From contig NZ_BNJG01000001.1 of NCBI RefSeq assembly GCF_016587375.1, forward strand, positions 4,098,001 through 4,162,000: a stretch of DNA of 64,000 bases, in the 5' to 3' direction. The notes under the pieces were generated by a model. That model did not search any database and was not told where the DNA came from. It saw only the letters and a list, made by a program, of their open reading frames with translations. Shown here piece by piece: positions 42,001-50,282 of this stretch; position 1 is the first letter of the stretch; every line of letters starts with the position of its first letter. The DNA is from Ktedonobacter robiniae. Lineage in GTDB: Bacteria > Chloroflexota > Ktedonobacteria > Ktedonobacterales > Ktedonobacteraceae. A program made the translations under genes and the position numbers.

Positions 42001-43856
42001 CATGCCTGGCTATATCTCGCGCGTGCCTGAAAGCCCAGGGCGGTAAGCAGCAAAGCGACGCCCAGGAATAGCCAGGTGGGGTGAAGTGAGCTGAGCAGCA
42101 GAGTCTCACCGCAGAGCCAGTAGAGTAAGAATCCGCAGAGAAGGAGGAGCCAACACCAGCGTGCCTGAGCAGGAGCCAGTTGACGCTGCAACTTGGTATG
42201 TAATTGGACGCTACTGAGCGTGAGGAGTAAACCAAGGATGCAAACCACCAGGGTCGCGATGCTATCTATCATAGCTGTGGGAGTGTGAAGAGGCAACCAG
42301 TCGTTATGCGTGAAGGTATTAAGGAACACGTGTAGGGGCATGCTTGCTTCACCGAACAGGGGAGCGAGCGCTATCAGTGTTAAGCTTATGCCTTCCAGTT
42401 GTTTCTCCAGGCCCTGCGTTCTGAACTGGCGCATGAGTGAAGGCGCGAAGCGCAGCAGTATGTGATAGTAGGCGGCCACGCTAATAAGTACGACAGCGTA
42501 GCCAGCAGGGCGTAGTGAGCAGGCAAAGGCGATGGTGAGTGCCAGGACGATAAACAGGTAGCACGTTCCTGTGACCCAATATGTTTTGCGTGTTCGCCAA
42601 GCCATACCCGGGCACCAACCTAAAAGCAGCGCGATCTGTCCACAGAGCGCAATCTTCTCCTCCAGGTTGGAGATGCCGGGCAGAATGATGTATTCAGATG
42701 AGAGCGCTATCGCTATAGTCAAAAGGGCTCCCAGCGCGCAGATGCCTACCCAGAGGTACATGCAGACGCGTAGTGGGTCGTGCAAGACTGCCAGCCTTCC
42801 ATCAAAGATGCTTGCGCTATTCTTATCGGGGGGAAGACAGAGCATCGCTCCAAGTGCCAACAGCATTGGCCCACAAAAGAGCCAGGGCAAAGCCAGGTGA
42901 AAGGCGCTGAGGGTCGCGACATCAGCGATGCTCAGCGCCGCCAGCGAGAGGTAGCTAAAGAGGCTAAAGCGCTGATAGACCGCGAGCGATCCGTACGCTA
43001 TTGCCGCATATGCCGTGACCATGGCTACCAGTGCCGCAGGCGAAAATGTCACCAGGCTTCCAGACGCCAGGCGGTACGCAGAGAAGCTGACCAGGGGAAT
43101 AAGCAAGGCAAAGATGGCAGTGTAGATGATCGAGACGATCCGAAAACTATCGAACCTGCGCGTTACAATCCCGGTGGCGCCAAAGACGATATGCACCAGG
43201 AGCATTACAATAAATGATTTCAACAGATCCGGAGTTGTAGCGATAAAGTTGAGCGACCCTGTGAGAAGGAGAAACGCACCCAGCGAGGCCACAATATTGA
43301 TGGTCTGGTCTTCAAAGAAGGTCCGCAACGAGAACATCTGGTGTGGAGATCGTGCCACGGCCTGAGGCTCTGGGCTGGGTGCCAAAGCCTCCTCAGACCG
43401 ACTTGTGTTTGCTCTCACAGGTATGACTGGACTTATTGGGCTTTGTGCTGGTCCAGGCTGGACGACTCGTGTTGGCTCTACTGATGGCATACCATTGTGT
43501 ATATGATCTACAGGTGCGCTGATAGGAAGTGTAGGCATCTGTTTCTCACTCACGACAGATGGCGCTTGAGCGCTCATAGCTGGCGTGGGCGGAGTCAACG
43601 GCATTGGCGCTGGTATCTCCAGGTGTATCTGCTGAAGCGTATTAAGTCGAGCCTGGTGTTGCACGATCAGTTGCCCTACGGTGATGTTCCTATGCTGGTA
43701 GGCTGCGACCCGCACAAGGTCCTGAATCGACCTTCTAAGAAAGTTCTTCTCTTTCTCTAACTCGACTGGATACTGGCAACGAGGGCATTCCTCTCCCGGA
43801 GGGCTACCATGGATGGGTAGCTTGCAGCCAGCGCACCATTGTGCAATAGTAGGCAT
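39033..43856 (-). CDS. Giant polytopic membrane protein with zinc ribbon (SCO7613 C-terminal type)
   Basis: About 1607 residues if started at 43856 (MPTIAQWCAGC); the longer frame from 43934 lacks support. The N-terminus is a zinc ribbon (Cys8, 11, 24 and 27), then a coiled segment, a Pro-rich linker to about 180, and then some 40 hydrophobic segments to the end. Very long membrane proteins of this make-up are annotated in actinobacteria and Ktedonobacteria as SCO7613 C-terminal domain proteins, with unknown function. The middle contains at least three tandem copies of a roughly 96-residue membrane unit (see separate entry). It may be a scaffold or lipid/glycan transporter; there is no catalytic motif I can see. 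Confidence 0.85.
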   Translation of the reverse strand: MPTIAQWCAGCKLPIHGSPPGEECPRCQYPVELEKEKNFLRRSIQDLVRVAAYQHRNITVGQLIVQHQARLNTLQQIHLEIPAPMPLTPPTPAMSAQAPSVVSEKQMPTLPISAPVDHIHNGMPSVEPTRVVQPGPAQSPISPVIPVRANTSRSEEALAPSPEPQAVARSPHQMFSLRTFFEDQTINIVASLGAFLLLTGSLNFIATTPDLLKSFIVMLLVHIVFGATGIVTRRFDSFRIVSIIYTAIFALLIPLVSFSAYRLASGSLVTFSPAALVAMVTAYAAIAYGSLAVYQRFSLFSYLSLAALSIADVATLSAFHLALPWLFCGPMLLALGAMLCLPPDKNSASIFDGRLAVLHDPLRVCMYLWVGICALGALLTIAIALSSEYIILPGISNLEEKIALCGQIALLLGWCPGMAWRTRKTYWVTGTCYLFIVLALTIAFACSLRPAGYAVVLISVAAYYHILLRFAPSLMRQFRTQGLEKQLEGISLTLIALAPLFGEASMPLHVFLNTFTHNDWLPLHTPTAMIDSIATLVVCILGLLLTLSSVQLHTKLQRQLAPAQARWCWLLLLCGFLLYWLCGETLLLSSLHPTWLFLGVALLLTALGFQARARYSQAWSNPIELVALTGMGLTLFFALSQTAAIQLSLLLGFEVISYGLAIAQRRPGLLALSMVLGFLAIGPLFNYIPFFFSLCLVLPVLAAGISRQFAQHWPRRVETRYQHITWEWPALFQGLLYGLLYASMESIQTLSGATTGVLAENLQPIAVPILLELALLAAAWYIGAILARKPLWLIVSAFFAGVAICLPSNNFLFLAWLAPMSILVALAARMRFGRVWSAPLAISALLATLMVGISGSVHHEATLATWVLLLCASLYYVAGLISQEPAVTGLTPATLLLLIACSFANFSLLTWIAPISILLMLGAHLWLGRTYSIALGVTALIATITLGVLGTSSGNQATLHATFWLLLLCAALYYIAGLLSKEHEVTWLAGICTVWAFCLPVNTFAILTWLAPTSILLTLSIRLWRGPRQALALTVCANVATIALGVQGAIYGEMASASWVLLLCAQLFYVGGLVSEDPFFTWLAPVYTTWSVYYAGALGDLYRPVLIALTFALLGSVSKYIAFFRGGERDEKRDWWHNYSLPLYATALASALLTGIYGSLSNVNFPFYAAVPDILIVYAFAAYGVLLNERKAPTRWQALVLAFAAWGLLLATRVITCDPVAQACSAQQVQQQSTYLVTLTLGLGGVGLLVGRLVKIFARGGKKQEVTSQFLVLPWNASWYLASLLGLLLMFGWQVQITQHHYASLPSGMLVALLALSLVVMLVERMPELVLLSSALALWTISTLPFTNWQAALAYSALNILIFASQWLWHRLRPRTHWLPTSELATIVSLMGQVLVVGSVIMQGGLSSTIPVLAHTGAFTLLVLSMLIAAYGYTQRRTNWQRWAYYSACLLVSLALSWELLALQQTQFDVLTLPPATALILIAAFLQRDEGLPQQRVGAQLCTLAGTALLLLPTLWLSFQGSELAPTLLLGGEALILLLVGIGTHIRVFVLSGAGLVVIAAMHALFLPSLGLPSSLALAIMGLSLLILATALSLTRHRLRSAWTQWQ
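40560..41550 (-). repeat. Tandem 96-residue repeats inside giant membrane protein
   Basis: The translated sequence repeats the pattern WVLLLCASLYYVAGLIS, then LTWIAPISILLMLGAHLW about 35 residues later. Unit starts are near bases 41535, 41246, 40952 and 40666, a period of about 286-294 bases. Variants of the second motif are LAWLAPMSILVALAARM, LTWIAPISILLMLGAHL and LTWLAPTSILLTLSIRL. It indicates internal duplication of a block of membrane helices. Confidence 0.7.
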
Positions 43857-43971
43857 ATATCCCTCTCTTTCGCTACGTCTCTCTTTATAAGGGGCCATAG
43901 TCTTGATGCTTAAAAAAAACAGGATAATGAACATATGAGTACGTTACAAAACATTGTACGTTCAGTAAACG

Positions 43972-45132
43972 CTACTGCTGAGTGTCATTTGTCCCATTTC
44001 CTGTACCTGGGGCTGGATAGTATGCCTGAAGCCTGGATAATGCCTCTTCAAAGCGCGTCTGCACATCTTTTTCTCGATGCGTAATCTTCTCAGCTTCATA
44101 CAATGTGCGGCCAAAGCGAAAAAAGCCTTCTTGCTCAACATGGGCGACACTCGGTAGCGTGCTAGGAGCTGGGAAATGCTTCTGGCCTAGTGGATAGGGC
44201 ATATGGAAGGAGAAGACGAGATCTGGAATAGCCTCGGTCTGAATCTCTAGCAAGTAGAGCGAGTAGTAATCCTTCTCTTCGGCGTAGAGACAACGCGGGC
44301 AAGCTTTGACCTCCTGTGTGTTCAAGCCCAAGTACTCCCAGATGCTCTCGTAATATCCCTCTCTTTTCTCTTCATAATGAGTTTCGCAGAGGTGCAGTGA
44401 GATTTTATGTGGTTCTGGTGGGCGATAAAAAGAGAGGCGTGCATATGGTGTTTGGGCAAGCAGGCGCATAGCCTTATTTTTGTGTTGGTACCAGGTGCTT
44501 TTCTGTTCCAGGTAGCGTGTTGCATATTTGGTGGCACGTCTGCTTTTGAGCTGGTTCTCCTTGGCCCAGCGGGAACTCCAGACGGTCCAGTATGCCAGCT
44601 CCAGAGTCGCAACAAGCCCAGATGATCCATGGCTCCGCCATTGCATTATTAAAGCCTGCCAGGCATCTTGCTGTTCTTTCCGCAGGCGTTGATGTTCCTT
44701 GCGGCTCTCGGCGCTCTTTTGTGATCCCGCATGCCGATTTTGCTTTGTGCGGGCAGTATGCTCGCCTCGCCATTTTGCTACATCTTCCTGAGTGATTGCC
44801 AGAATCATGCGGCGGTCATGCACCGGGTAGCCAAGTGTACGTCCGGCTTTTCTAAATTGGCGATGGGTGAGCACTGGTAGTTTGCCTTCCTCAATCCAAC
44901 GGCGGCGCTCAAGAAGCGTGCATTGAAGCAGTGTTTGCGCCTCTACCGGCTCAACTGCCAGTTCCTCAGGATACATTTCTAGCAAATGTTGCCATGCTGT
45001 AGCGTCCTCATCGATCAGCTTCATAAGACGCTCCATTACCTGCTCCTTAGATTCTTTGAGCTTATGATCCAGCCCCAGAAACGCCAGGATCTGCGCCTTG
45101 GTAAGCATTCTATTGAGTTGCTGTGCCTCCAT
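43972..45132 (-). CDS. Hypothetical protein with possible DNA-binding and zinc parts
   Basis: A 386-residue soluble protein, start at 45132 after GGGAGGAG. An N-terminal helical part is followed by a segment resembling an excisionase-type helix-turn-helix (RRWIEEGKLPVLTHRQF, then YPVHDRRMILAITQEDVAKW). Next come a highly charged helix-rich stretch and a possible zinc site HLCETHY with CPRCLY about 28 residues later. No family recognised. It lies just upstream of the giant membrane gene on the same strand (about 115 bases). Confidence 0.65.
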   Translation of the reverse strand: MEAQQLNRMLTKAQILAFLGLDHKLKESKEQVMERLMKLIDEDATAWQHLLEMYPEELAVEPVEAQTLLQCTLLERRRWIEEGKLPVLTHRQFRKAGRTLGYPVHDRRMILAITQEDVAKWRGEHTARTKQNRHAGSQKSAESRKEHQRLRKEQQDAWQALIMQWRSHGSSGLVATLELAYWTVWSSRWAKENQLKSRRATKYATRYLEQKSTWYQHKNKAMRLLAQTPYARLSFYRPPEPHKISLHLCETHYEEKREGYYESIWEYLGLNTQEVKACPRCLYAEEKDYYSLYLLEIQTEAIPDLVFSFHMPYPLGQKHFPAPSTLPSVAHVEQEGFFRFGRTLYEAEKITHREKDVQTRFEEALSRLQAYYPAPGTGNGTNDTQQ

Positions 45133-45222
45133 CTTCTCCTCCCATACCATCATCAAAATTGTGCTCTATCTTTTCAATACACTGCTCATTGCCAGAAGCG
45201 GAAAGCAAATAACGTCATTTCT

Positions 45223-45285
45223 GGTTGATGGTGTGATGTGCCCCGGGCTGCCATAGGCAGCCCGGGGCACATCACACCATCAACC
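45223..45285. terminator. 30-bp-arm perfect palindrome
   Basis: Arms 45223-45252 and 45256-45285 are exact complements with an ATA loop and a CCCCGGGC core. It is followed by the GCCGCAGGC tag. Confidence 0.7.
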
Positions 45286-45289
45286 CTGG

Positions 45290-45311
45290 CGAGCGCCGCA
45301 GGCGCGAGAGG
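45290..45311 (+). repeat. GCCGCAGGC hairpin tag
   Basis: GAGCGCCGCAGGCGCGAGAG, almost identical to the tags at 29706 and 48213, placed between two long palindromes. Confidence 0.5.
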
Positions 45312-45328
45312 TCATGTATATAGTGTGC

Positions 45329-45393
45329 AATAGAAAAGGGAGCGAGCGGGCTGGGAAAGTCAATTTCCCAGCCCGCTCGCTCCCTTTTCTATT
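45329..45393. terminator. Second 30-bp-arm perfect palindrome
   Basis: Arms 45329-45358 and 45364-45393 around GTCAA, with an AT-rich outer end. It lies 12 bases past the thioesterase stop. Two unrelated palindromes in 170 bases between tandem genes is unusual. Confidence 0.75.
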
Positions 45394-45404
45394 AGAGCTA
45401 TTTG

Positions 45405-45950
45405 TTAGGAAGGATTCTCTTTGAGAAGCTGCTCTAGTTTCTGAGTATGCTGGCGGCGTATACTTGCGCGCTCAATAATGGCGCGCTCCTCATCGTCCGC
45501 TGGCTCGAGGGGTGGAATGGGGGTTGGCTTGCGGTTCTCATCAAGAGCAACGTAGATGACGTTGCTGCTGGCGATCTTACGTACCTCGCGTGTGATAAGG
45601 TCCTCCGCTGTGACCTCGACGCCGACATCCATGCTGGTGCGGCCCGCATAATGTAGCTCGCAATGTACGGTGACCACATCGCCAATGAAGGCGGGGGCCA
45701 GGAAGTCGAAGCGCTCGACTCTGGCCGTCACGACGTAGGGACGATGGCAGTGCTTGATGGCGACGACGGCCGCGGCTTCGTCTACCATTCTCATGATCAC
45801 ACCGCCGTGGACGTTGCCCTGGCTGTTGGCGTCGATCAATTCCATGTTGCGGCGTGTGGTGCTGCGTGAATAGGCGATGCTATGCCCCTGGGTCAGGTCA
45901 ACCTCGGGCAGGTTCTTATATCTATTAGCAATTCTCTCGAATGGATTCAT
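45405..45950 (-). CDS. Acyl-CoA thioesterase, hotdog fold (YciA-like)
   Basis: A 181-residue hotdog-fold enzyme that hydrolyses acyl-CoA. The motif NVHGGVIMRMVDEAAAVVA (about 46-64) carries the helix with the catalytic Asp, and RVERFDFLAPAFIGDVV and SSNVIYVALDENRKPTPIPP are typical of the YciA/acyl-CoA thioester hydrolase family. The last 30 residues are a charged helix, an extension. Single gene, followed by two palindromes. Confidence 0.9.
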   Translation of the reverse strand: MNPFERIANRYKNLPEVDLTQGHSIAYSRSTTRRNMELIDANSQGNVHGGVIMRMVDEAAAVVAIKHCHRPYVVTARVERFDFLAPAFIGDVVTVHCELHYAGRTSMDVGVEVTAEDLITREVRKIASSNVIYVALDENRKPTPIPPLEPADDEERAIIERASIRRQHTQKLEQLLKENPS

Positions 45951-46055
45951 TGGCTGTGACTCTCTCCGGCAAACAATATTTGTGTAACAATATACTTTAT
46001 TATCTCATCACCAACAAGGCTGTGCATATGTAGCTGGCTGCATATTTCTATCCAG

Positions 46056-46102
46056 GGCAACAAAAAAACTTCCCACAGGATCGCGGGAAGTTTTTTGTTG
46101 CC
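46056..46102. terminator. Terminator after typA
   Basis: GGCAACAAAAAAACTTCCC pairs with GGGAAGTTTTTTGTTGCC (one bulged A). On the minus strand it is a classical hairpin just past the typA stop. Confidence 0.8.
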
Positions 46103-46114
46103 TGACTTGATTTC

Positions 46115-47998
46115 TTAGTCTTCGCGGGCGCGTGAGCGCTCGTTCTGGGTCAGGTAGCGTTTGCGCAGGCGAATATTCTTCGGCGTAACTTCAACCAGTT
46201 CATCGTTGTTGATGAAGTCCAGCGACTGCTCCAGGCTCATCAGAATTGGCGGTGTCAGGCGTACCGAGATGTCAGACGTGGAGGAGCGGATATTAGTCTT
46301 CTGCTTCTCTTTACACACGTTGACTACCATGTCCATGGGGCGTGTGTTCAGGCCAATGATCATTCCCTCGTACACCTGGGTCCCCGGCTCGATGAAGGTA
46401 TCACCGCGCTGCTGGGCGTTGTTCAAACCATAGGTGACGGCGGTTCCTAGCTCGGAGGCCATCAAGACACCCATGCGTGTGGTACCCATCTTACCCAGCC
46501 AGGGCTCGAAGCCGATCAGCATGCTGCTCATAGCGCCGTTACCCTTGGTCAAGGTCAGGAAGCTATTGCGGAAGCCGATCAAGCCACGGGTTGGAATCTT
46601 GTACTCGATGCGTACATTGCCGTAGCCGTCACTGGCCATGTTCGATAGCTGGGCTTTACGTGTGGCCAGGACCTCAGTCAGGGCGCCGATATACTCGTCC
46701 TTTGTATCAATGACCAGGTGCTCAAAAGGCTCAAATGTATGCCCATGCTCATCCTGGCGCGTGATGACCTCGGGACGTGAGACCTGGAACTCGTAGCCCT
46801 CACGGCGCATGGACTCGATCAGGACGGAGAGGTGCAGCTCGCCACGACCCGAGACGATGAACTCATCGGGAGAGTTACCGTCCTCGACGCGCAGGCTGAC
46901 GTTGACCTCCAACTCGCGATAGAGGCGCGCACGCAACTGGCGCGATGTGGGGTACTTACCCTCGCGTCCAGCAAAGGGGCTGGTATTCACGCCAAAGGTC
47001 ATCTTCAGAGTTGGCTCTGAGATGGCGATGGTCGGCAGGGCCTCTGGCTGCTCTGGATCGGCAAGCGTCTCACCGATGTTGGCATCCGAGATACCCGTAA
47101 CGGCAATGATATCGCCCGCCTGGGCCTCGTCGATCTCAATGCGCTGTAGGCCGCGGTTGGTAAAGACCAGGTTCACCTTCTGGCGGCTCACATCGCCATC
47201 GCGTGTAATGCGGGCCACACTACTGTTGGGAGTAATACGCCCACGTGTGATACGTCCAATGGCGTACTTGCCCTTGTAATCGTCATAGTCCAGGGCCGTG
47301 ACCAGCATCTGGAAGGGCGAATCCATGTCGACCTTCGGTGCTGGAATGGTATTGATGATGGTCTCGAAGAGTGGCTCAAGACTGACGCGCTCATCATCGG
47401 GATTGCGCATGGCGACGCCTTCGCGCCCAATCGCATAGAGCACTGGGAAGTCGAGCTGCTCATCGGACTTGGCTAACTCCAGGAAGAGGTCCTGCGTCCA
47501 TTCCACAACCTGGTCGATACGCGCGTCTTTGCGGTCGATTTTATTGATAACTACGATGGGCTTCAAGTTAAGCTCTAGCGCTCTTTGCAGCACGAAGCGT
47601 GTCTGGGGCATGGGACCCTCAGCAGCGTCAACGAGCAGGATACAACCGTCGGCCATGTTCAGTACGCGCTCAACCTCACCACCGAAGTCGGCGTGTCCAG
47701 GTGTATCGATGATATTGATCTTGGTACCGTGATAGCTTACAGCGGTATTCTTCGCCAGGATGGTAATGCCACGCTCGCGCTCCTGGTCGTTTGAGTCCAT
47801 AATCAGTTCGCCGACCTGCTGATTCTCGCGAAAGATGCGGCTCTGCTTGAGCAAGCCATCGACAAGCGTTGTTTTGCCGTGGTCGACGTGAGCGATGATT
47901 GCTACATTGCGGATGTCGGTTCGTTCTTTTAGCTGATTTGGGGTCTTTTCAGGGGTTGCCATAGTTGTCTCGGTATCGATAGCGTCAGAAATTTGCAT
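46115..47998 (-). CDS. typA: Translational GTPase TypA/BipA
   Basis: Ribosome-associated GTPase related to EF-G, involved in ribosome assembly and stress/cold adaptation. The 627-residue product has P-loop AHVDHGKTT (36-44), NDQERERGITI switch, DTPGHADF and NKIDRKDAR, and the BipA-specific C-terminal domain (TRGLIGFRNSFLTLT, RMGVLMASELGTAVTYGL). The start may be 47998 (GAGGAG 14 bases upstream) or the internal ATG at 47962 (MATPEKTPNQ); the latter lacks a clear ribosome-binding site. Confidence 0.96.
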   Translation of the reverse strand: MQISDAIDTETTMATPEKTPNQLKERTDIRNVAIIAHVDHGKTTLVDGLLKQSRIFRENQQVGELIMDSNDQERERGITILAKNTAVSYHGTKINIIDTPGHADFGGEVERVLNMADGCILLVDAAEGPMPQTRFVLQRALELNLKPIVVINKIDRKDARIDQVVEWTQDLFLELAKSDEQLDFPVLYAIGREGVAMRNPDDERVSLEPLFETIINTIPAPKVDMDSPFQMLVTALDYDDYKGKYAIGRITRGRITPNSSVARITRDGDVSRQKVNLVFTNRGLQRIEIDEAQAGDIIAVTGISDANIGETLADPEQPEALPTIAISEPTLKMTFGVNTSPFAGREGKYPTSRQLRARLYRELEVNVSLRVEDGNSPDEFIVSGRGELHLSVLIESMRREGYEFQVSRPEVITRQDEHGHTFEPFEHLVIDTKDEYIGALTEVLATRKAQLSNMASDGYGNVRIEYKIPTRGLIGFRNSFLTLTKGNGAMSSMLIGFEPWLGKMGTTRMGVLMASELGTAVTYGLNNAQQRGDTFIEPGTQVYEGMIIGLNTRPMDMVVNVCKEKQKTNIRSSTSDISVRLTPPILMSLEQSLDFINNDELVEVTPKNIRLRKRYLTQNERSRARED

Positions 47999-48146
47999 GG
48001 TAATAGCGTAAACTCCTCAGGGGGCATAAGAAAACCGGACGTCCACGGCGCCCGGTGGATAAAGCAAGCAAGTAAATGGACCGACAATTCCAAGCTACAT
48101 TGTAACGACTCCGCACACCTTCGTCAAGGCAAGCATGAATTAATGG

Positions 48147-48203
48147 GTAGTGTATATGGAGGCGGTTCCGGTCGGTACCCGGAACCGCCTCCATATACAC
48201 TAC
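48147..48203. terminator. 25-bp-arm palindrome between typA and GH15 gene
   Basis: Perfect arms 48147-48171 and 48179-48203 with a seven-base loop. It lies 34 bases past the GH15 stop on the minus strand. Confidence 0.7.
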
Positions 48204-48212
48204 TTCACTTCT

Positions 48213-48235
48213 TGAGCGCCGCAGGAGTGAATAGG
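48213..48235 (+). repeat. GCCGCAGGC tag, variant
   Basis: TTGAGCGCCGCAGGAGTGAA follows the palindrome as at 29.7 and 45.3 kb, but the right arm of the mini-hairpin has diverged. It touches the GH15 stop codon. Confidence 0.45.
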
Positions 48236-48236
48236 T

Positions 48237-50123
48237 CTAGAAAAACGTGCGTGACTGCGCGGGATGCGTTCTATTTAATGCCTGGTCAACGCTGTAGCAA
48301 GCTGTGATCAGTGAAAGATGCGTAAAGGCCTGGGGGAAGTTTCCCAACGCCTCACCTGTAGGACCAATTTCTTCTGCGTAGAGTCCCACATGGTTTGCAT
48401 AGCTCAACATCTTCTCCAGCATCAGGCGTGCTTCCTGGACGCGACCTGCCCGTGCCAGTGTCTCCGCCATCCAGAAGCTACATGGGCTAAACGTTCCCTC
48501 AGCGCTGCCCAGGCCATCAGGCGCGGCCTTCTTTGGATGATAGCGGTGAACCAGGGAGTCACTGCTCAAATCGCGCTGGATGCGTTGAATCGTGCTCAAG
48601 ATGCGCGGATCAGTCGGACCCGCGAACTTTGTCAAGACCATAAGGAGCGAGCTTGCGTCTACTGCATCACTCCCATAGTATTGAACAAAGCTACCAATTT
48701 TTTCATTCCATCCCTTGCTCATGATCTCTTGATAGATCTGGGCGCTTGTGCGTGTCCAGCTATCGACGGGCGCAGGTAAACCCCGATGGCGAGCCAGGCG
48801 TAGGCCACGATCAAAGGCGACCCAGCTCATCAGGCGTGAATGCACAAAGGGCTTGGGACCACCACGTACCTCCCATATTCCTTCATCGGGCTTTTGCCAG
48901 TTATCCTTTAGCCAATTGAGTAAACGGCACAAATTTTCCCATAGATCGTAGGAGATTGAGGCGTATTGATTATAAATGTAGATGGCATCCATCAGTTCGC
49001 CATAGATGTCGAGTTGTACCTGCGAGTAGGCTCCATTCCCAATGCGTACCGGGCTGCTCTTCTTGTAGCCTTCGAGATGGTCCAGGGTAAGCTCGGTCAG
49101 GTCGTGTCTGCCATCGATGTTATACATCGGTTGCAGCATCATCTCGTTATTTTTGAGTTCATGACAGCGTGTGTCGAGCCAGCCCATGAAGGCCTCAGCC
49201 TCCTGAGTGAAGCCCAGCGTGAGCAAGCTATAGAGGCTGAAGGCGGCATCGCGTAGCCAGGTATAGCGATAGTCCCAGTTGCGTGTGCCTCCCAGAGTCT
49301 CGGGAAGGCTGGTGGTTGGGGCCGCGACAATGGCCCCGGTCGGAGCATAGGTGAGCAACTTCAGGACAAGGGCTGAGCGTTGCACCATCTCGCGCCAGCG
49401 CCCTTGATACTGACATTGGGCGAGCCAGTTCTGCCAGTAGGCCATGGTCTCGTTGAACTCGGCGCGATAGTGCGCCTCCGAATGATCCTGGGGCGCGATC
49501 TCATCGCAATTGGTGCTTTCAAGAATGAAGCGTGCGGATTGTCCCTGGTGCAATGTAAAGTGTGCTTCTACACCACCCCCATCGTTTGCTTGCAAGGAAA
49601 CGGAGGATACGAGCCCCAGGCACATGCTCTGACTATGAAAAATGACGCCTTCCCTATCATCGGCAAATGTCAATGTATGGGCGTCGCGAGCATAATTGAA
49701 GGCTGGCTGACAGATCATGTCAAATGAAAGCGAGCCGCGTACCACGGAGACCGAACGCACGATATGATGCTGGCGATGCGAGCGTTTGCCGCGTTTGATG
49801 GGCATAAAATCCGTAATCTCAGCAACGCCATCAATGGTTAGAAAGCGTGTAATCAAGATGTTGGTCTCGGGCAGGTAGATCTGCTTATGCCCCATGTTAG
49901 GGGTCTCGATGGGGGCGATGCGGAAGCGACCGCCTTTCTGGGTATCAAGCAACGCGCCAAATATGCTGGGAGAGTCGAAGCGAGGGAGGCAACACCAGTC
50001 AATCGAACCATTCTTGCCAACCAGGGCCACGGTGTGCAGGTCGCCAATGACGGCATAGTCTTCAATGGGCAGGTAGCCATCCGTCGAGCGGTTGAGGGTC
50101 GTGGGCTGCGAATCTATAGCCAT
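48237..50123 (-). CDS. Glycoside hydrolase family 15 protein (glucoamylase/trehalase type)
   Basis: A 628-residue cytoplasmic-type GH15 enzyme. The N-terminal beta-sandwich carries YLPIEDYAVIGD and IDWCCLPRFDSPS (41-53); the (alpha/alpha)6 barrel starts at about 250 with GGTRNWDYRYTWLRDAAFSL, and the C-terminal region has GTFSPCSFWMAETLARAGR with a conserved catalytic Glu nearby. Bacterial relatives hydrolyse trehalose, maltose or short glucans; which one is not decidable here. No signal peptide. Single-gene unit between two palindromes. Confidence 0.92.
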   Translation of the reverse strand: MAIDSQPTTLNRSTDGYLPIEDYAVIGDLHTVALVGKNGSIDWCCLPRFDSPSIFGALLDTQKGGRFRIAPIETPNMGHKQIYLPETNILITRFLTIDGVAEITDFMPIKRGKRSHRQHHIVRSVSVVRGSLSFDMICQPAFNYARDAHTLTFADDREGVIFHSQSMCLGLVSSVSLQANDGGGVEAHFTLHQGQSARFILESTNCDEIAPQDHSEAHYRAEFNETMAYWQNWLAQCQYQGRWREMVQRSALVLKLLTYAPTGAIVAAPTTSLPETLGGTRNWDYRYTWLRDAAFSLYSLLTLGFTQEAEAFMGWLDTRCHELKNNEMMLQPMYNIDGRHDLTELTLDHLEGYKKSSPVRIGNGAYSQVQLDIYGELMDAIYIYNQYASISYDLWENLCRLLNWLKDNWQKPDEGIWEVRGGPKPFVHSRLMSWVAFDRGLRLARHRGLPAPVDSWTRTSAQIYQEIMSKGWNEKIGSFVQYYGSDAVDASSLLMVLTKFAGPTDPRILSTIQRIQRDLSSDSLVHRYHPKKAAPDGLGSAEGTFSPCSFWMAETLARAGRVQEARLMLEKMLSYANHVGLYAEEIGPTGEALGNFPQAFTHLSLITACYSVDQALNRTHPAQSRTFF

Positions 50124-50208
50124 AAGAATCCTTTCGTCGCAATCTCTTCTGTCTCTTTTAGAGATATACGATTGACAATGGCCAAATAGATGTATTGATC
50201 TCTAATAG

Positions 50209-50263
50209 GAGAAAAGGGTGTGGTGGTGGTTGCGATCTGCAACCACCACCACACCCTTTTCTC
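50209..50263. terminator. 25-bp-arm palindrome
   Basis: Perfect arms (GAGAAAAGGGTGTGGTGGTG and onward) around GATCT, with a run of T on the plus-strand 3' side. It is on the 3' side of the hypothetical gene at 50283, read on the minus strand. Confidence 0.75.
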
Positions 50264-50282
50264 ATTCGTAACTTATATATAA

